From a virus, in the IMG/VR virus record IMGVR_UViG_3300007538_000020, positions 1-64,000 of that record: a DNA stretch of 64,000 nucleotides; one strand, given 5' to 3'. Below the pieces are notes generated by a model. The model searched no databases. It was not told the origin of the DNA and saw nothing but the letters and a program-made list of their open reading frames with translations. Each line of letters begins with the position of its first letter. Within the stretch, counting starts at the first letter, position 1. Made by a program: the position numbers and the translations under genes. Positions 5,898 to 12,066 of the stretch are shown here, piece by piece.

Positions 5898-6368
5898 ATG
5901 AGTAAAAATATATGCTTTGCTTATTATGGTGATAATACATTCTTAGGTTGGTATTCTGATACGTTTGGAACTTTAGATAAAAATGTACCTAAAATATATT
6001 CAAATTCTGAAAAACAAATAAGTATTATCAGAAGTAATTTTAATTACAAAATGGATATACTTAAAGGTAAAATAGAAGAACACTTATTTAAAAATTTAAT
6101 TAAATCTAGTAATCATATATTATCTAAATACGATAATATAGAATTACGTATTGTAAAATGTCCTATTTACGATGGCCCTAATCCTAATTTTAATAAAGAA
6201 GATTATATAAAATGGTTAGATACAAAAAAAGAAGGAGAAAAATATAATATACCTACTTGGATTTATGCTAATATAGAAGAAGTAAAAGAATGGGCTAAAA
6301 ATGAACCTACTAGATTTATTGATGTTATAAAATATAATTACAATGAGTTTGTTCAAAAAGAAAATTAA
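5898..6368 (+). CDS. Unknown 156-aa protein
   Basis: ATG 5898 (MSKNICFAYYGDNTFLGWYSD) is preferred. An in-frame GTG at 5874 overlaps the upstream gene and would add eight residues. The product is mixed alpha/beta, with lysine-rich helices and a C-terminal WAKNEPTRFIDVIKYNYNEFV segment. No active-site motif is visible. Confidence 0.6.
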   Translation: MSKNICFAYYGDNTFLGWYSDTFGTLDKNVPKIYSNSEKQISIIRSNFNYKMDILKGKIEEHLFKNLIKSSNHILSKYDNIELRIVKCPIYDGPNPNFNKEDYIKWLDTKKEGEKYNIPTWIYANIEEVKEWAKNEPTRFIDVIKYNYNEFVQKEN

Positions 6369-6438
6369 ACCTGAAGTAATTCACAAAGAAGTTATTGATG
6401 CTAGCAATAATCAAATCACTAATTTAATAAAATATTAA
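6343..6438 (+). CDS. Possible 31-aa peptide
   Basis: A short frame begins inside the end of the preceding gene (ATG 6343) in another phase and encodes MSLFKKKIKPEVIHKEV... to TAA. The overlapping start and basic N-terminus are the only support. Confidence 0.3.
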   Translation: MSLFKKKIKPEVIHKEVIDASNNQITNLIKY

Positions 6439-6500
6439 GTGAGCTAAATAGAACAAATCTTATTATTAACAAACTTTAAACAATTAAAAACGGTATCTTT

Positions 6501-6638
6501 ATGAATCAATTTGTAGAACTAAATGCTTCTCAAGATAATAAAGCAATAAAAGAAAATAAAGTAAAAAACTTGTATAAAAAAGCATTGCTTTATGCTGATG
6601 AACAAGTATTGAAAACAGAAAAAGCTATAAAAATTTAA
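6501..6638 (+). CDS. Small helical protein, 45 aa
   Basis: ATG to TAA encodes MNQFVELNASQDNKAIKENK and then a lysine/leucine-rich helix (NLYKKALLYADEQVLKTEKAIKI). It ends 3 bases before the next gene, consistent with one transcription unit. Function unknown. Confidence 0.45.
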   Translation: MNQFVELNASQDNKAIKENKVKNLYKKALLYADEQVLKTEKAIKI

Positions 6639-6641
6639 AAT

Positions 6642-6860
6642 ATGGAATCACCTATTAAAGGATTGAATTTAAATCCAGCAAGAGAATATAATGAGTCTTA
6701 TGCTGAATATAAAGAGAGAAGATTGAAAAATAAACAGGTGTTATACGGATTTACAGAAAATGTAGTTAATCCTCAAACAGGATTATTTGAAAAAATAAGA
6801 ATTCCTGGTTATTTAAATGTAGGCCCAATATTATTTAAAAAGATATTTGGGGATATGTAA
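6642..6860 (+). CDS. Unknown 72-aa protein
   Basis: ATG start 3 bases after the preceding stop. The sequence MESPIKGLNLNPAREYNESYAEYKERRLKNKQ suggests a charged helix. The second half, GFTENVVNPQTGLFEKIRIPGYLN, looks beta-rich. No known domain recognised. Confidence 0.55.
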   Translation: MESPIKGLNLNPAREYNESYAEYKERRLKNKQVLYGFTENVVNPQTGLFEKIRIPGYLNVGPILFKKIFGDM

Positions 6861-6891
6861 TTTTTAATAATTTTTAAACACTAAATTTTTT

Positions 6892-6987
6892 ATGAAAATA
6901 TTAATGTTAATTTTGTTTGCAATGAGTTTATCTCTTATCTCTTGTACTGATGCTGAAATTGCTAAAATAGGAGGGTATGGAGGATGA
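6892..6987 (+). CDS. Tiny lipoprotein, 31 aa
   Basis: MKILMLILFAMSLSLISC is a classic lipoprotein signal with lipobox LISC (Cys18). Only about 14 residues remain after the lipidated Cys, ending KIGGYGG. Its 3' end overlaps the next frame, which starts at 6977 in another phase. The size and overlap recall Rz1-like outer-membrane lipoproteins, but a partner spanin is not evident here. Confidence 0.55.
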   Translation: MKILMLILFAMSLSLISCTDAEIAKIGGYGG

Positions 6988-7150
6988 ATTTAAAATTGAA
7001 ATGGTAAACTGTGATGGTAGTATTTCTCATACTTGGATAAGTTTAGGTAAAGTATTGAGTGAAGCCAATAGTGATGGTTACTATTTCTACGATAAAGGTA
7101 CTGGTAAACTTATTGAAGTAACTGGTCGCCTTATTATTACAAAATTATAA
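6977..7150 (+). CDS. Unknown 57-aa protein
   Basis: ATG 6977 is preceded by AGGAGGGT, one of the few good purine-rich ribosome-binding sites in the region, and overlaps the end of the tiny lipoprotein gene. The product MEDEFKIEMVNCDGSISHTW... ends KLIEVTGRLIITKL and looks like a compact beta-rich domain. No family recognised. Confidence 0.55.
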   Translation: MEDEFKIEMVNCDGSISHTWISLGKVLSEANSDGYYFYDKGTGKLIEVTGRLIITKL

Positions 7151-7167
7151 CAAATAATTAAAAATAT

Positions 7168-7274
7168 GTTATTACAATAGATACAATGAAAAATACGGGT
7201 TCAAAGCCTGGGTGGTGCGTAGTAAACTACGCATTACCTGAAGCCAAGTTGCGATGGCTATTTATTGTAATAAC
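7168..7274 (+). ncRNA. Cloverleaf-like RNA of unknown class upstream of tRNA-Leu
   Basis: A perfect 12-bp closing stem (7168-7179 with 7263-7274) encloses three hairpins. The first is CGGG-TTCAAAG-CCTG (7196-7210), whose 7-base loop resembles a T-loop. The second is GCGTAG-TAAA-CTACGC (7217-7232). The third is AGCC / GGCT (7242-7259). The order of arms is not that of a normal tRNA, and no anticodon loop is evident. It lies 8 bases before the tRNA-Leu exon and may be part of its transcript. Confidence 0.5.
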
Positions 7275-7316
7275 TTTTTATGCCAGAGTGGTGGAACTGG
7301 TAGACACGCAGGACTT

Positions 7317-8036
7317 TGACTAAAATTGAATAAAATAATTTAAAGTAAATATATGTTTTATAAAAATCATAAACTATATGGCCCTTATAAATCCAAAATA
7401 GATGGAAGAGAAAGAGTTATATTAATATTTGATGATAAAACTAAAAAAACAATTTCTTATCCCAAATATATAGTAGAATGTGAAATAGGTAAAATTTTAG
7501 ATAAAAATGAAACTATTGATCATATAGATGGTAATTTTCTTAATAATAATTTAAATAATCTTAGAATAGTAAATAGAAATGAACATATAAAACAAGATGT
7601 AATTAGAAATAAAGACATTATTGTAAATTGTGTTTATTGTAATAAAGAATTTACTATAAAAGGTTCTAGTATACGTCAGGTAAATAGACGTAATTCAGGA
7701 ACATTTTGTTCTAAATCTTGTTCTGGAAAATACGGATCAGATATACGAAATAATAAGATTAATGAGTTATATATTAATAAAATAGAAATTGATACTTTTA
7801 AGTTAAAAGATTCAATAAAAATTGAGCCTAATATAGGAAACTATATTAGTGGACAACAGAATATCGGTGAAGGCTTAACAGATAATGCTGATGTTAATAC
7901 CGAGGCATAGGGGATAATGCTCCAGCCGTAGAGACTAGATGCTGTTGCACCTAAGTATAATTTATTATATAAGGTGAAGATATAGTCCAGACTACAAACA
8001 AATTACTAATTTGGTAGTGAAAACTATAGTAGTAAG
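7317..8036 (+). mobile_element. Group I intron in tRNA-Leu
   Basis: The intron begins after a T in exon 1 and ends in G (8036), as group I introns do. Core elements lie at its 3' end: P/Q-like TATCGGTGAAGGCTTAA and ATACCGAGG near 7861-7908, R-like AGAGACTAGA near 7930, and a perfect S-type element AAGATATAGTCC at about 7977-7988. It carries an HNH endonuclease frame whose C-terminus overlaps the catalytic core. It is expected to self-splice and to be mobile. Confidence 0.88.
7353..7910 (+). CDS. HNH homing endonuclease of the tRNA-Leu intron, 185 aa
   Basis: An HNH-type nuclease domain occupies roughly residues 50-90. NETIDHIDGNFLNNNLNNLRIVN matches the conserved H-D-G ... N-N-L-x-N-L-R pattern of phage HNH endonucleases. 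Downstream, CVYCNKEF and FCSKSCSGKYG form a possible four-cysteine zinc finger for DNA recognition. It lies wholly within the intron. Its last ~24 codons (GNYISGQQNIGEGLTDNAD) are read from the P/Q region of the ribozyme, so protein and RNA constraints overlap. It probably cleaves intronless tRNA-Leu alleles to promote homing. Confidence 0.88.
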   Translation: MFYKNHKLYGPYKSKIDGRERVILIFDDKTKKTISYPKYIVECEIGKILDKNETIDHIDGNFLNNNLNNLRIVNRNEHIKQDVIRNKDIIVNCVYCNKEFTIKGSSIRQVNRRNSGTFCSKSCSGKYGSDIRNNKINELYINKIEIDTFKLKDSIKIEPNIGNYISGQQNIGEGLTDNADVNTEA

Positions 8037-8149
8037 AAAATCCTGTGAGCAGTAATGTTCGTACGGGTTCGACTCCCGTCTCTGGTACAAGAATCAGCCA
8101 AAAAAAGAGCAACAAAATACATTATAAGAACCATTAAAAGCGTGTTACA

Positions 8150-8299
8150 ATGAATATAGAATTTAGTAACAAAAATAGCAATTATTTGTTACTATTTGAT
8201 GCTATCTTTTGGACTATTGAACCGATAATAGTAGACACTTTAGACCATTGGAAAGTATTATTTAGCAATAGCGACAGGGGTAAAATAGAAAAGATTTAA
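8150..8299 (+). CDS. Small protein, 49 aa, unknown
   Basis: The ATG-to-TAA frame starts MNIEFSNKNSNYLLLFDAIFW and ends KVLFSNSDRGKIEKI. It is 20 bases before the membrane-protein gene, with similar composition, so the two may be a unit. No motif. Confidence 0.4.
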   Translation: MNIEFSNKNSNYLLLFDAIFWTIEPIIVDTLDHWKVLFSNSDRGKIEKI

Positions 8300-8318
8300 G
8301 AACCATAAAACTAAAAAA

Positions 8319-8765
8319 ATGATAGCAATAGCACACATAACCGTATTTTCAGTACTGTACGCAGTAGCATTTGCGTTTAGGAATTATTGGCAAAAGGTAG
8401 AGAGGGATAGTAGGGTTAACTTAGGTGGCAACCACTATCAAAACAAAGGCATAGAGGCTAACAAGCTATGGCACTCATGGCAATTTGTAATACAACTCGA
8501 AGTAGGTATAGCCATAGGACTGGTACTAATAGCACTAGACTATAACTGGTTGCAAGCCTTACTAGGTGGCTTGCATTACGGATTAATTTTTTGGGTAGTA
8601 TTTGACACTATTACAGGATGGAAGCTAACAGGCGACCCGTTATATTTAGGCACTACTTCTAAACTAGATGTACTCACCAAAAAGTACTTAGGCCGTGTTG
8701 GTACATTTATAGCGAAGTTACTGTTAGTTGCGGTGGTAACTATTATTTGGTTTTTAACGTTTTAG
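8319..8765 (+). CDS. Multi-pass membrane protein, 148 aa
   Basis: About four hydrophobic segments are visible: residues 1-19, one around 62-78 (VIQLEVGIAIGLVLIAL), one around 83-98 and the C-terminal FIAKLLLVAVVTIIWFLTF. A conserved-looking NHYQNKGIEANKLWHSWQFVIQ stretch is polar and may lie in a loop. Codons such as GGC, CTA, GTA and ACC give a clearly different composition from neighbours, pointing to separate acquisition. Similar small integral membrane proteins occur in Bacteroidetes phages and prophages. Function unknown. Confidence 0.7.
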   Translation: MIAIAHITVFSVLYAVAFAFRNYWQKVERDSRVNLGGNHYQNKGIEANKLWHSWQFVIQLEVGIAIGLVLIALDYNWLQALLGGLHYGLIFWVVFDTITGWKLTGDPLYLGTTSKLDVLTKKYLGRVGTFIAKLLLVAVVTIIWFLTF

Positions 8766-8804
8766 TGGTATGAGCCAACCCATAAACATAACACTACTTA
8801 TAAT

Positions 8805-8876
8805 TTCTTCATAACTCAATAGCTAGAGTACTACACTTTTAATGTAGGAATCCAAGTTCGAGTCTTGCTGGGAGAA
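8805..8876 (+). tRNA. tRNA-Lys(TTT), partly degenerate
   Basis: D-stem ACTC / GAGT, anticodon stem CTACA / TGTAG with loop CTTTTAA (anticodon TTT), and T-loop TTCGAGT are all present. The acceptor stem TTCTTCA / TGGGAGA contains several G-U pairs and one C-A mismatch, and the T-stem has one C-C mismatch. It may be functional but weakened, or in early decay. No CCA is encoded. Confidence 0.7.
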
Positions 8877-8904
8877 CAATTTTATAAAAATATTAAACAT
8901 AACA

Positions 8905-9090
8905 ATGAAAGAATTTATTAAAATACAGGGTGTTATAGTAAAATTAAATCAAATAAATTATATAGTAAAAGATGAAAATAAAAGATTTCATATAAATTTT
9001 CTAAATGGAACTAATACAACTATTACATTTGACAATCAAAATGAATGTTTACTAACATTTAATTTAATTTCCAAATATTTAATAGAATAA
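8905..9090 (+). CDS. Unknown 61-aa protein
   Basis: The ATG follows TTAAACATAACA, the recurring leader. The product (MKEFIKIQGVIVKLNQINYIVKDENKRFHINFLNG...) is a compact beta-rich domain with a threonine-rich strand TNTTITF. It resembles short domains repeated in the following small genes, but no named family is recognised. Confidence 0.55.
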   Translation: MKEFIKIQGVIVKLNQINYIVKDENKRFHINFLNGTNTTITFDNQNECLLTFNLISKYLIE

Positions 9091-9120
9091 TAAATACAAT
9101 AATAATAAATTTACATTACA

Positions 9121-9291
9121 ATGATAATTAAAAAAAACAACAACGAATATGAAATACAGATAGCCGACAAAACCTTCAACATAGCAACTAATAGTGATCA
9201 GGTTATATTTACAAAAGAAATGGTAAATATAATAAGATTACCTAAAAAGTTTATAAAAGAAATTATTTTAGTATTAAACCATTTAATTTAA
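9121..9291 (+). CDS. Unknown 56-aa protein
   Basis: ATG to TAA encodes MIIKKNNNEYEIQIADKTFNIATNSDQVIFTKEMVNIIRLPKK.... It has a size and strand pattern similar to the preceding 61-aa protein, and the two may be distant paralogues. It is followed closely by the next gene. Confidence 0.5.
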   Translation: MIIKKNNNEYEIQIADKTFNIATNSDQVIFTKEMVNIIRLPKKFIKEIILVLNHLI

Positions 9292-9297
9292 TCAATT

Positions 9298-9606
9298 ATG
9301 ATATCTTTAAATATTAACCAAAAAAGTATTGAAATTAGCTTTTTTCATACCAATAATAATAATGAAAAAAGTACGAAATGTAATGTTAGAGTAAACAATC
9401 ATGATTATTTTGAAATAGCAAAAGTTCATTATAAAGATACTTTTTGTAGGGCTGCTGGAAGAAGGTATTCTTTGGCTAAAACTCTCAGAACAACAAATCT
9501 TAACAAAGAAGAAAGAAAATTTGTTTGGTTCGAATATTTTAAACAAACAAATAAACCATTGCTTGCTGAATCCGTTATGGCTAAATTTGAATTACAATGG
9601 GACTAG
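9298..9606 (+). CDS. Unknown 102-aa protein
   Basis: ATG starts 6 bases after the previous stop. The sequence runs MISLNINQKSIEISFFHTNNNNEKST, then an arginine-rich middle (CRAAGRRYSLAKTLRTTNLNKEERKF) and ends LLAESVMAKFELQWD. It is probably a small alpha/beta protein. No motif supports a function. Confidence 0.6.
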   Translation: MISLNINQKSIEISFFHTNNNNEKSTKCNVRVNNHDYFEIAKVHYKDTFCRAAGRRYSLAKTLRTTNLNKEERKFVWFEYFKQTNKPLLAESVMAKFELQWD

Positions 9607-9641
9607 TAATGCAAGATGATATAACTGGCTAGTTACTGCTC

Positions 9642-9720
9642 AAAGGATTAGTTTAACATGAAAAAAACAGTTAAAGTAAAGAAACTTTAAAAGACATGGG
9701 TTAAAGTCCCATATCCTTAT
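9642..9720 (+). pseudogene. tRNA-like relic
   Basis: A T-arm-like hairpin ATGGG-TTAAAGT-CCCAT, a D-stem-like GTTT / AAAC and an acceptor AAGGAT / ATCCTT are in tRNA order. The middle arm, however, has a 7-bp stem with a 6-base loop and the D-loop lacks GG, so no anticodon can be assigned. A decayed tRNA is the simplest reading. Confidence 0.35.
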
Positions 9721-9724
9721 TTTT

Positions 9725-9798
9725 GTTCCCGTAGCTCAGCTGGATAGAGCATCTGCCTTCTAAGCAGAGGGTCACAGGTTCGAATCCTGTCGGGAATA
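9725..9798 (+). tRNA. tRNA-Arg(TCT)
   Basis: Complete cloverleaf. Acceptor GTTCCCG / CGGGAAT, D-arm GCTC-AGCTGGATA-GAGC, anticodon stem TCTGC / GCAGA with loop CTTCTAA (anticodon TCT), and T-arm ACAGG-TTCGAAT-CCTGT. It reads AGA, the main arginine codon here. The 3' CCA is not encoded. Confidence 0.95.
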
Positions 9799-9966
9799 CT
9801 ATTTATTAATTAATAATAAAATCATGAAAGTATGATTTATTAAAAGAAACATTACCTTATAATCCTCAAAATATTATTGAGGCTAAACAGGAAATGATTT
9901 CATATTAAAATGGATTAGAAGAATTAGAAACTTTGTTGAAAGAAGATTTCTAATCTTTATTTCATA

Positions 9967-10040
9967 GCTCTCTTAGCTCAGTTGGTTAGAGCAGTGGACT
10001 CATAATCCATTGGTCGTTGGTTCAAGTCCAGCAGGGAGCA
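9967..10040 (+). tRNA. tRNA with CAT anticodon, probably tRNA-Ile2
   Basis: Complete cloverleaf. Acceptor GCTCTCT / AGGGAGC, D-arm GCTC-AGTTGGTTA-GAGC, anticodon stem GTGGA / TCCAT with loop CTCATAA, and T-arm GTTGG-TTCAAGT-CCAGC. From memory of the E. coli sequences, the GACTCATAATC and TGGTTCAAGTCCAGCAGGG parts resemble tRNA-Ile2 more than elongator tRNA-Met. Ile2 needs lysidine at the first anticodon base and reads AUA. CCA is not encoded. Confidence 0.9.
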
Positions 10041-10432
10041 CATCGATTAAAATATAATCTATTTACTTATGTTTCCAGACATATATAACACCAACACAGA
10101 GAGAACATTATACTTGTTATTATAAAATTGTTTATTATAATAAATGATTTAATAATAAGGACTATAATTTCAGATTCTTGAGGTAGTTATATAAGGACAG
10201 TAAATAGTGTGGCAGCAGTTGGTTATTATCAATTGCCTTAACTATTAGTTAAGTAATTATACTATGTAGACATTTTCTATGTATTATAATATTGTGCGGG
10301 GATAGGTACTGGATATACCTATTCCAATATTTAATCAAATTTATTTTATGGATCCTTAGATGAACAGTATTAATCAAAAAAACAATTAAAAACAATTAGT
10401 AACTTTTTATTGAATTAAATTAATTAAGAAAA
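10041..10432 (+). other. Noncoding gap with hairpins
   Basis: No convincing gene or tRNA was found in this 392-base stretch. Visible stems include an ATACATAG-type hairpin near 10259-10290, GGGATAGGTA pairing with TACCTATTCC near 10298-10327, and several short palindromes. It may hold the promoter and leader for the following genes or an unrecognised RNA. Confidence 0.4.
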
Positions 10433-11011
10433 ATGAATCTAAATTTTAAGAAAGTAATTCTTGCAGCAAAAATTACATTAATAGAAGACAAAGATAGTTC
10501 TATAGTTTTCAATAAAGAAAACAATACACTGTCTATTAAGAATAAAGAAGAAGAATTATTAGAATCAGAACAGAGAGTGACACCTTATCTTTGCTCTTTA
10601 GATAAGTATTCTACAATGGTTAATAGAATTAAAAAAATATTACCAGAGTTTAATACTAATATCTTAAAAGAAGTAAAAGATAAGATTCTACTTGAACAAT
10701 TATCTAGTAAATTAACAAATGATTTATTGGATAATAGAATTCAATTAGATACTTTATTCTCTATTATGATTAGCTCAAGAGGAGTATTTACAAGAATTAT
10801 GAATTATTATGACGTTAATATGTCTAAAAATTTAATAAAAGATATTGTTCTTCCATATCTTAAAGAAAACTTTATTCCTGATTTAAGTGATGAAGAAATA
10901 AAATCTTTTGATGAACATCTTAAAAACGCATTAATAAATAATAATTTGAGAATTAAGAAAGTTGTAACTAATTTTAATAAAAAAGTTACTGAAAAAGAAG
11001 AAACAAAATAA
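10433..11011 (+). CDS. Unknown 192-aa protein
   Basis: It starts MNLNFKKVILAAKITLIEDKDSSIVF and is a charged, largely helical protein with a lysine-rich end (NFNKKVTEKEETK). No membrane segment, signal or catalytic motif is visible. It is followed 62 bases later by an abundant-looking small protein gene and may share its transcript. Function unknown. Confidence 0.75.
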   Translation: MNLNFKKVILAAKITLIEDKDSSIVFNKENNTLSIKNKEEELLESEQRVTPYLCSLDKYSTMVNRIKKILPEFNTNILKEVKDKILLEQLSSKLTNDLLDNRIQLDTLFSIMISSRGVFTRIMNYYDVNMSKNLIKDIVLPYLKENFIPDLSDEEIKSFDEHLKNALINNNLRIKKVVTNFNKKVTEKEETK

Positions 11012-11072
11012 TTATATTAAACAATTTTTTATTACTTTAACAATTTTAACAAATCTTTAAAACAAACAAATC

Positions 11073-11507
11073 ATGAAATTATTAAAAGTTCATTCAGTAT
11101 CAGAAGTAAAAGTATCATCAGATAGCCGTAATTACATTACTGTTCAGTTTACCCAACCTGGTGAAATGGTAGAAGTAGAAGGTAAAAAAGTTCTTGTAGA
11201 ATCTAACAGAAATCCTATTGGTAGGAATTTGTGGGAACAAGGACCTGAACAACCTGATGGTTCATTTTCTAAAGGTGATGCTTTGTACCAAAAAGTACTT
11301 AGTAAAGAAACCAAATTTGTTGCTGGTACAGTAGAAACTGTAGAAACTGAACCTTACCAAATTGGTGACAGGGAAGTTACTACTTTTAGTGCTGTTGTAT
11401 TCAGTAATGAAACAATGAGTCAAATTCTGAAACGTCAGGGTTTAACCCGTAAAGGTGAAGCTCCTGTTATCGTAGAAGAATTGGAACAGGCTAATGCAGC
11501 TGATTAA
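11073..11507 (+). CDS. Unknown 144-aa beta-rich protein
   Basis: The product MKLLKVHSVSEVKVSSDSRNYITVQFTQPGEMVEVEGKK... is rich in Val, Glu and Thr with many predicted strands and an acidic tail (IVEELEQANAAD). Codons are GC-richer (GTA, GAA, CCT, CGT) than neighbours, hinting at strong expression. It ends at a good terminator, so it heads or forms a short transcription unit. An OB-fold or other nucleic-acid binder is possible; no direct evidence. Confidence 0.7.
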   Translation: MKLLKVHSVSEVKVSSDSRNYITVQFTQPGEMVEVEGKKVLVESNRNPIGRNLWEQGPEQPDGSFSKGDALYQKVLSKETKFVAGTVETVETEPYQIGDREVTTFSAVVFSNETMSQILKRQGLTRKGEAPVIVEELEQANAAD

Positions 11508-11541
11508 TAATTTATAGTTATTATAAATTAACATAAATAGG

Positions 11542-11583
11542 AGTACTGGTGTAGATTAATTTCTACATCAGTACTTTATTTTT
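11542..11583 (+). terminator. Intrinsic terminator
   Basis: The 14-base arm 11542-11555 pairs with 11562-11575 with one G-U pair, and a T-rich run (TTATTTTT) follows. It lies between the stop at 11507 and the next gene at 11596. Confidence 0.8.
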
Positions 11584-11595
11584 AAAAAGTATAAA

Positions 11596-12066
11596 ATGAA
11601 AAACACTAGACAATCAGTCTTTGAAACTAATAGTAGTAGTACACATAGTATATGTGTTGCTAAAGGGCAATTAATTGATATACCTATAAAAATAGAATTT
11701 AATTTTGGTGAATTTGGATGGGAAGAGGATACTTTGTCAAGTTTAAATGAAAAAGCTAGTTATTTATATACAGGTATTGTAAATTACTTTCCAGAGTATT
11801 TATCTAAATTAACTGAAATTTTAAAGTCAAACGGAGTAAAAGAAATTATTTACAGTGAAAAAAAAGAAGGATATTGGGATAATGGATATATTGATCACGG
11901 CTCTGAATTAAGTAATTTCTTAAATACTATTATGAATTCTGAAGATAAATTATTATCTTTTCTTTTTTCTCCTTTATCATTTATTCGTACTGGTAACGAC
12001 AATGATGATAGTGATATTAGTATAATTGTAAGTTATGAATATGATGAGTACTACAAAGGTAACTAG
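11596..12066 (+). CDS. FETNSSSTHS-motif protein, 156 aa
   Basis: The N-terminus MKNTRQSVFETNSSSTHSICVAKG carries a motif I recognise from many phage and bacterial proteins of unknown function (R-x-x-V-F-E-T-N-S-S-S-T-H-S). The rest is acidic and aromatic with no known domain. Its end overlaps the radical SAM gene by about 32 bases, so the pair is translationally linked. It may be a substrate or partner of that enzyme; this is inference from overlap only. Confidence 0.75.
   Translation: MKNTRQSVFETNSSSTHSICVAKGQLIDIPIKIEFNFGEFGWEEDTLSSLNEKASYLYTGIVNYFPEYLSKLTEILKSNGVKEIIYSEKKEGYWDNGYIDHGSELSNFLNTIMNSEDKLLSFLFSPLSFIRTGNDNDDSDISIIVSYEYDEYYKGN

Larger units (their letters stand above)
7282..8087 (+). 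tRNA. tRNA-Leu(UAA), split by a group I intron
   Basis: Exon 1 is 7282-7316 and exon 2 is 8037-8087. The acceptor GCCAGAG pairs with CTCTGGT (8080-8086) with a terminal G-U. The anticodon stem CAGGA pairs with TCCTG, and joining the exons gives the seven-base loop CTTAAAA, anticodon TAA. A long class II variable arm and T-arm ACGGG-TTCGACT-CCCGT confirm a leucine-type tRNA. The intron falls after the first anticodon base, the same site known for group I introns in tRNA-Leu(UAA) of cyanobacteria and other bacteria. It would read UUA, a favoured codon in this AT-rich genome. Confidence 0.9.

Noticed and set aside
7168-7274. Reading the cloverleaf-like RNA as an ordinary tRNA on either strand
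   Set aside because: Arm order and loop sizes do not fit a standard tRNA on plus or minus strand.
9642-9720. A further functional tRNA
   Set aside because: The T-arm and acceptor look tRNA-like, but the middle arm has a 7-bp stem with a 6-base loop and the D-loop lacks GG. No anticodon can be assigned, so it is listed only as a relic.
10041-10432. tRNA or small gene in the gap after the last tRNA
   Set aside because: Several hairpins but no T-loop, anticodon arm or reading frame of useful length.
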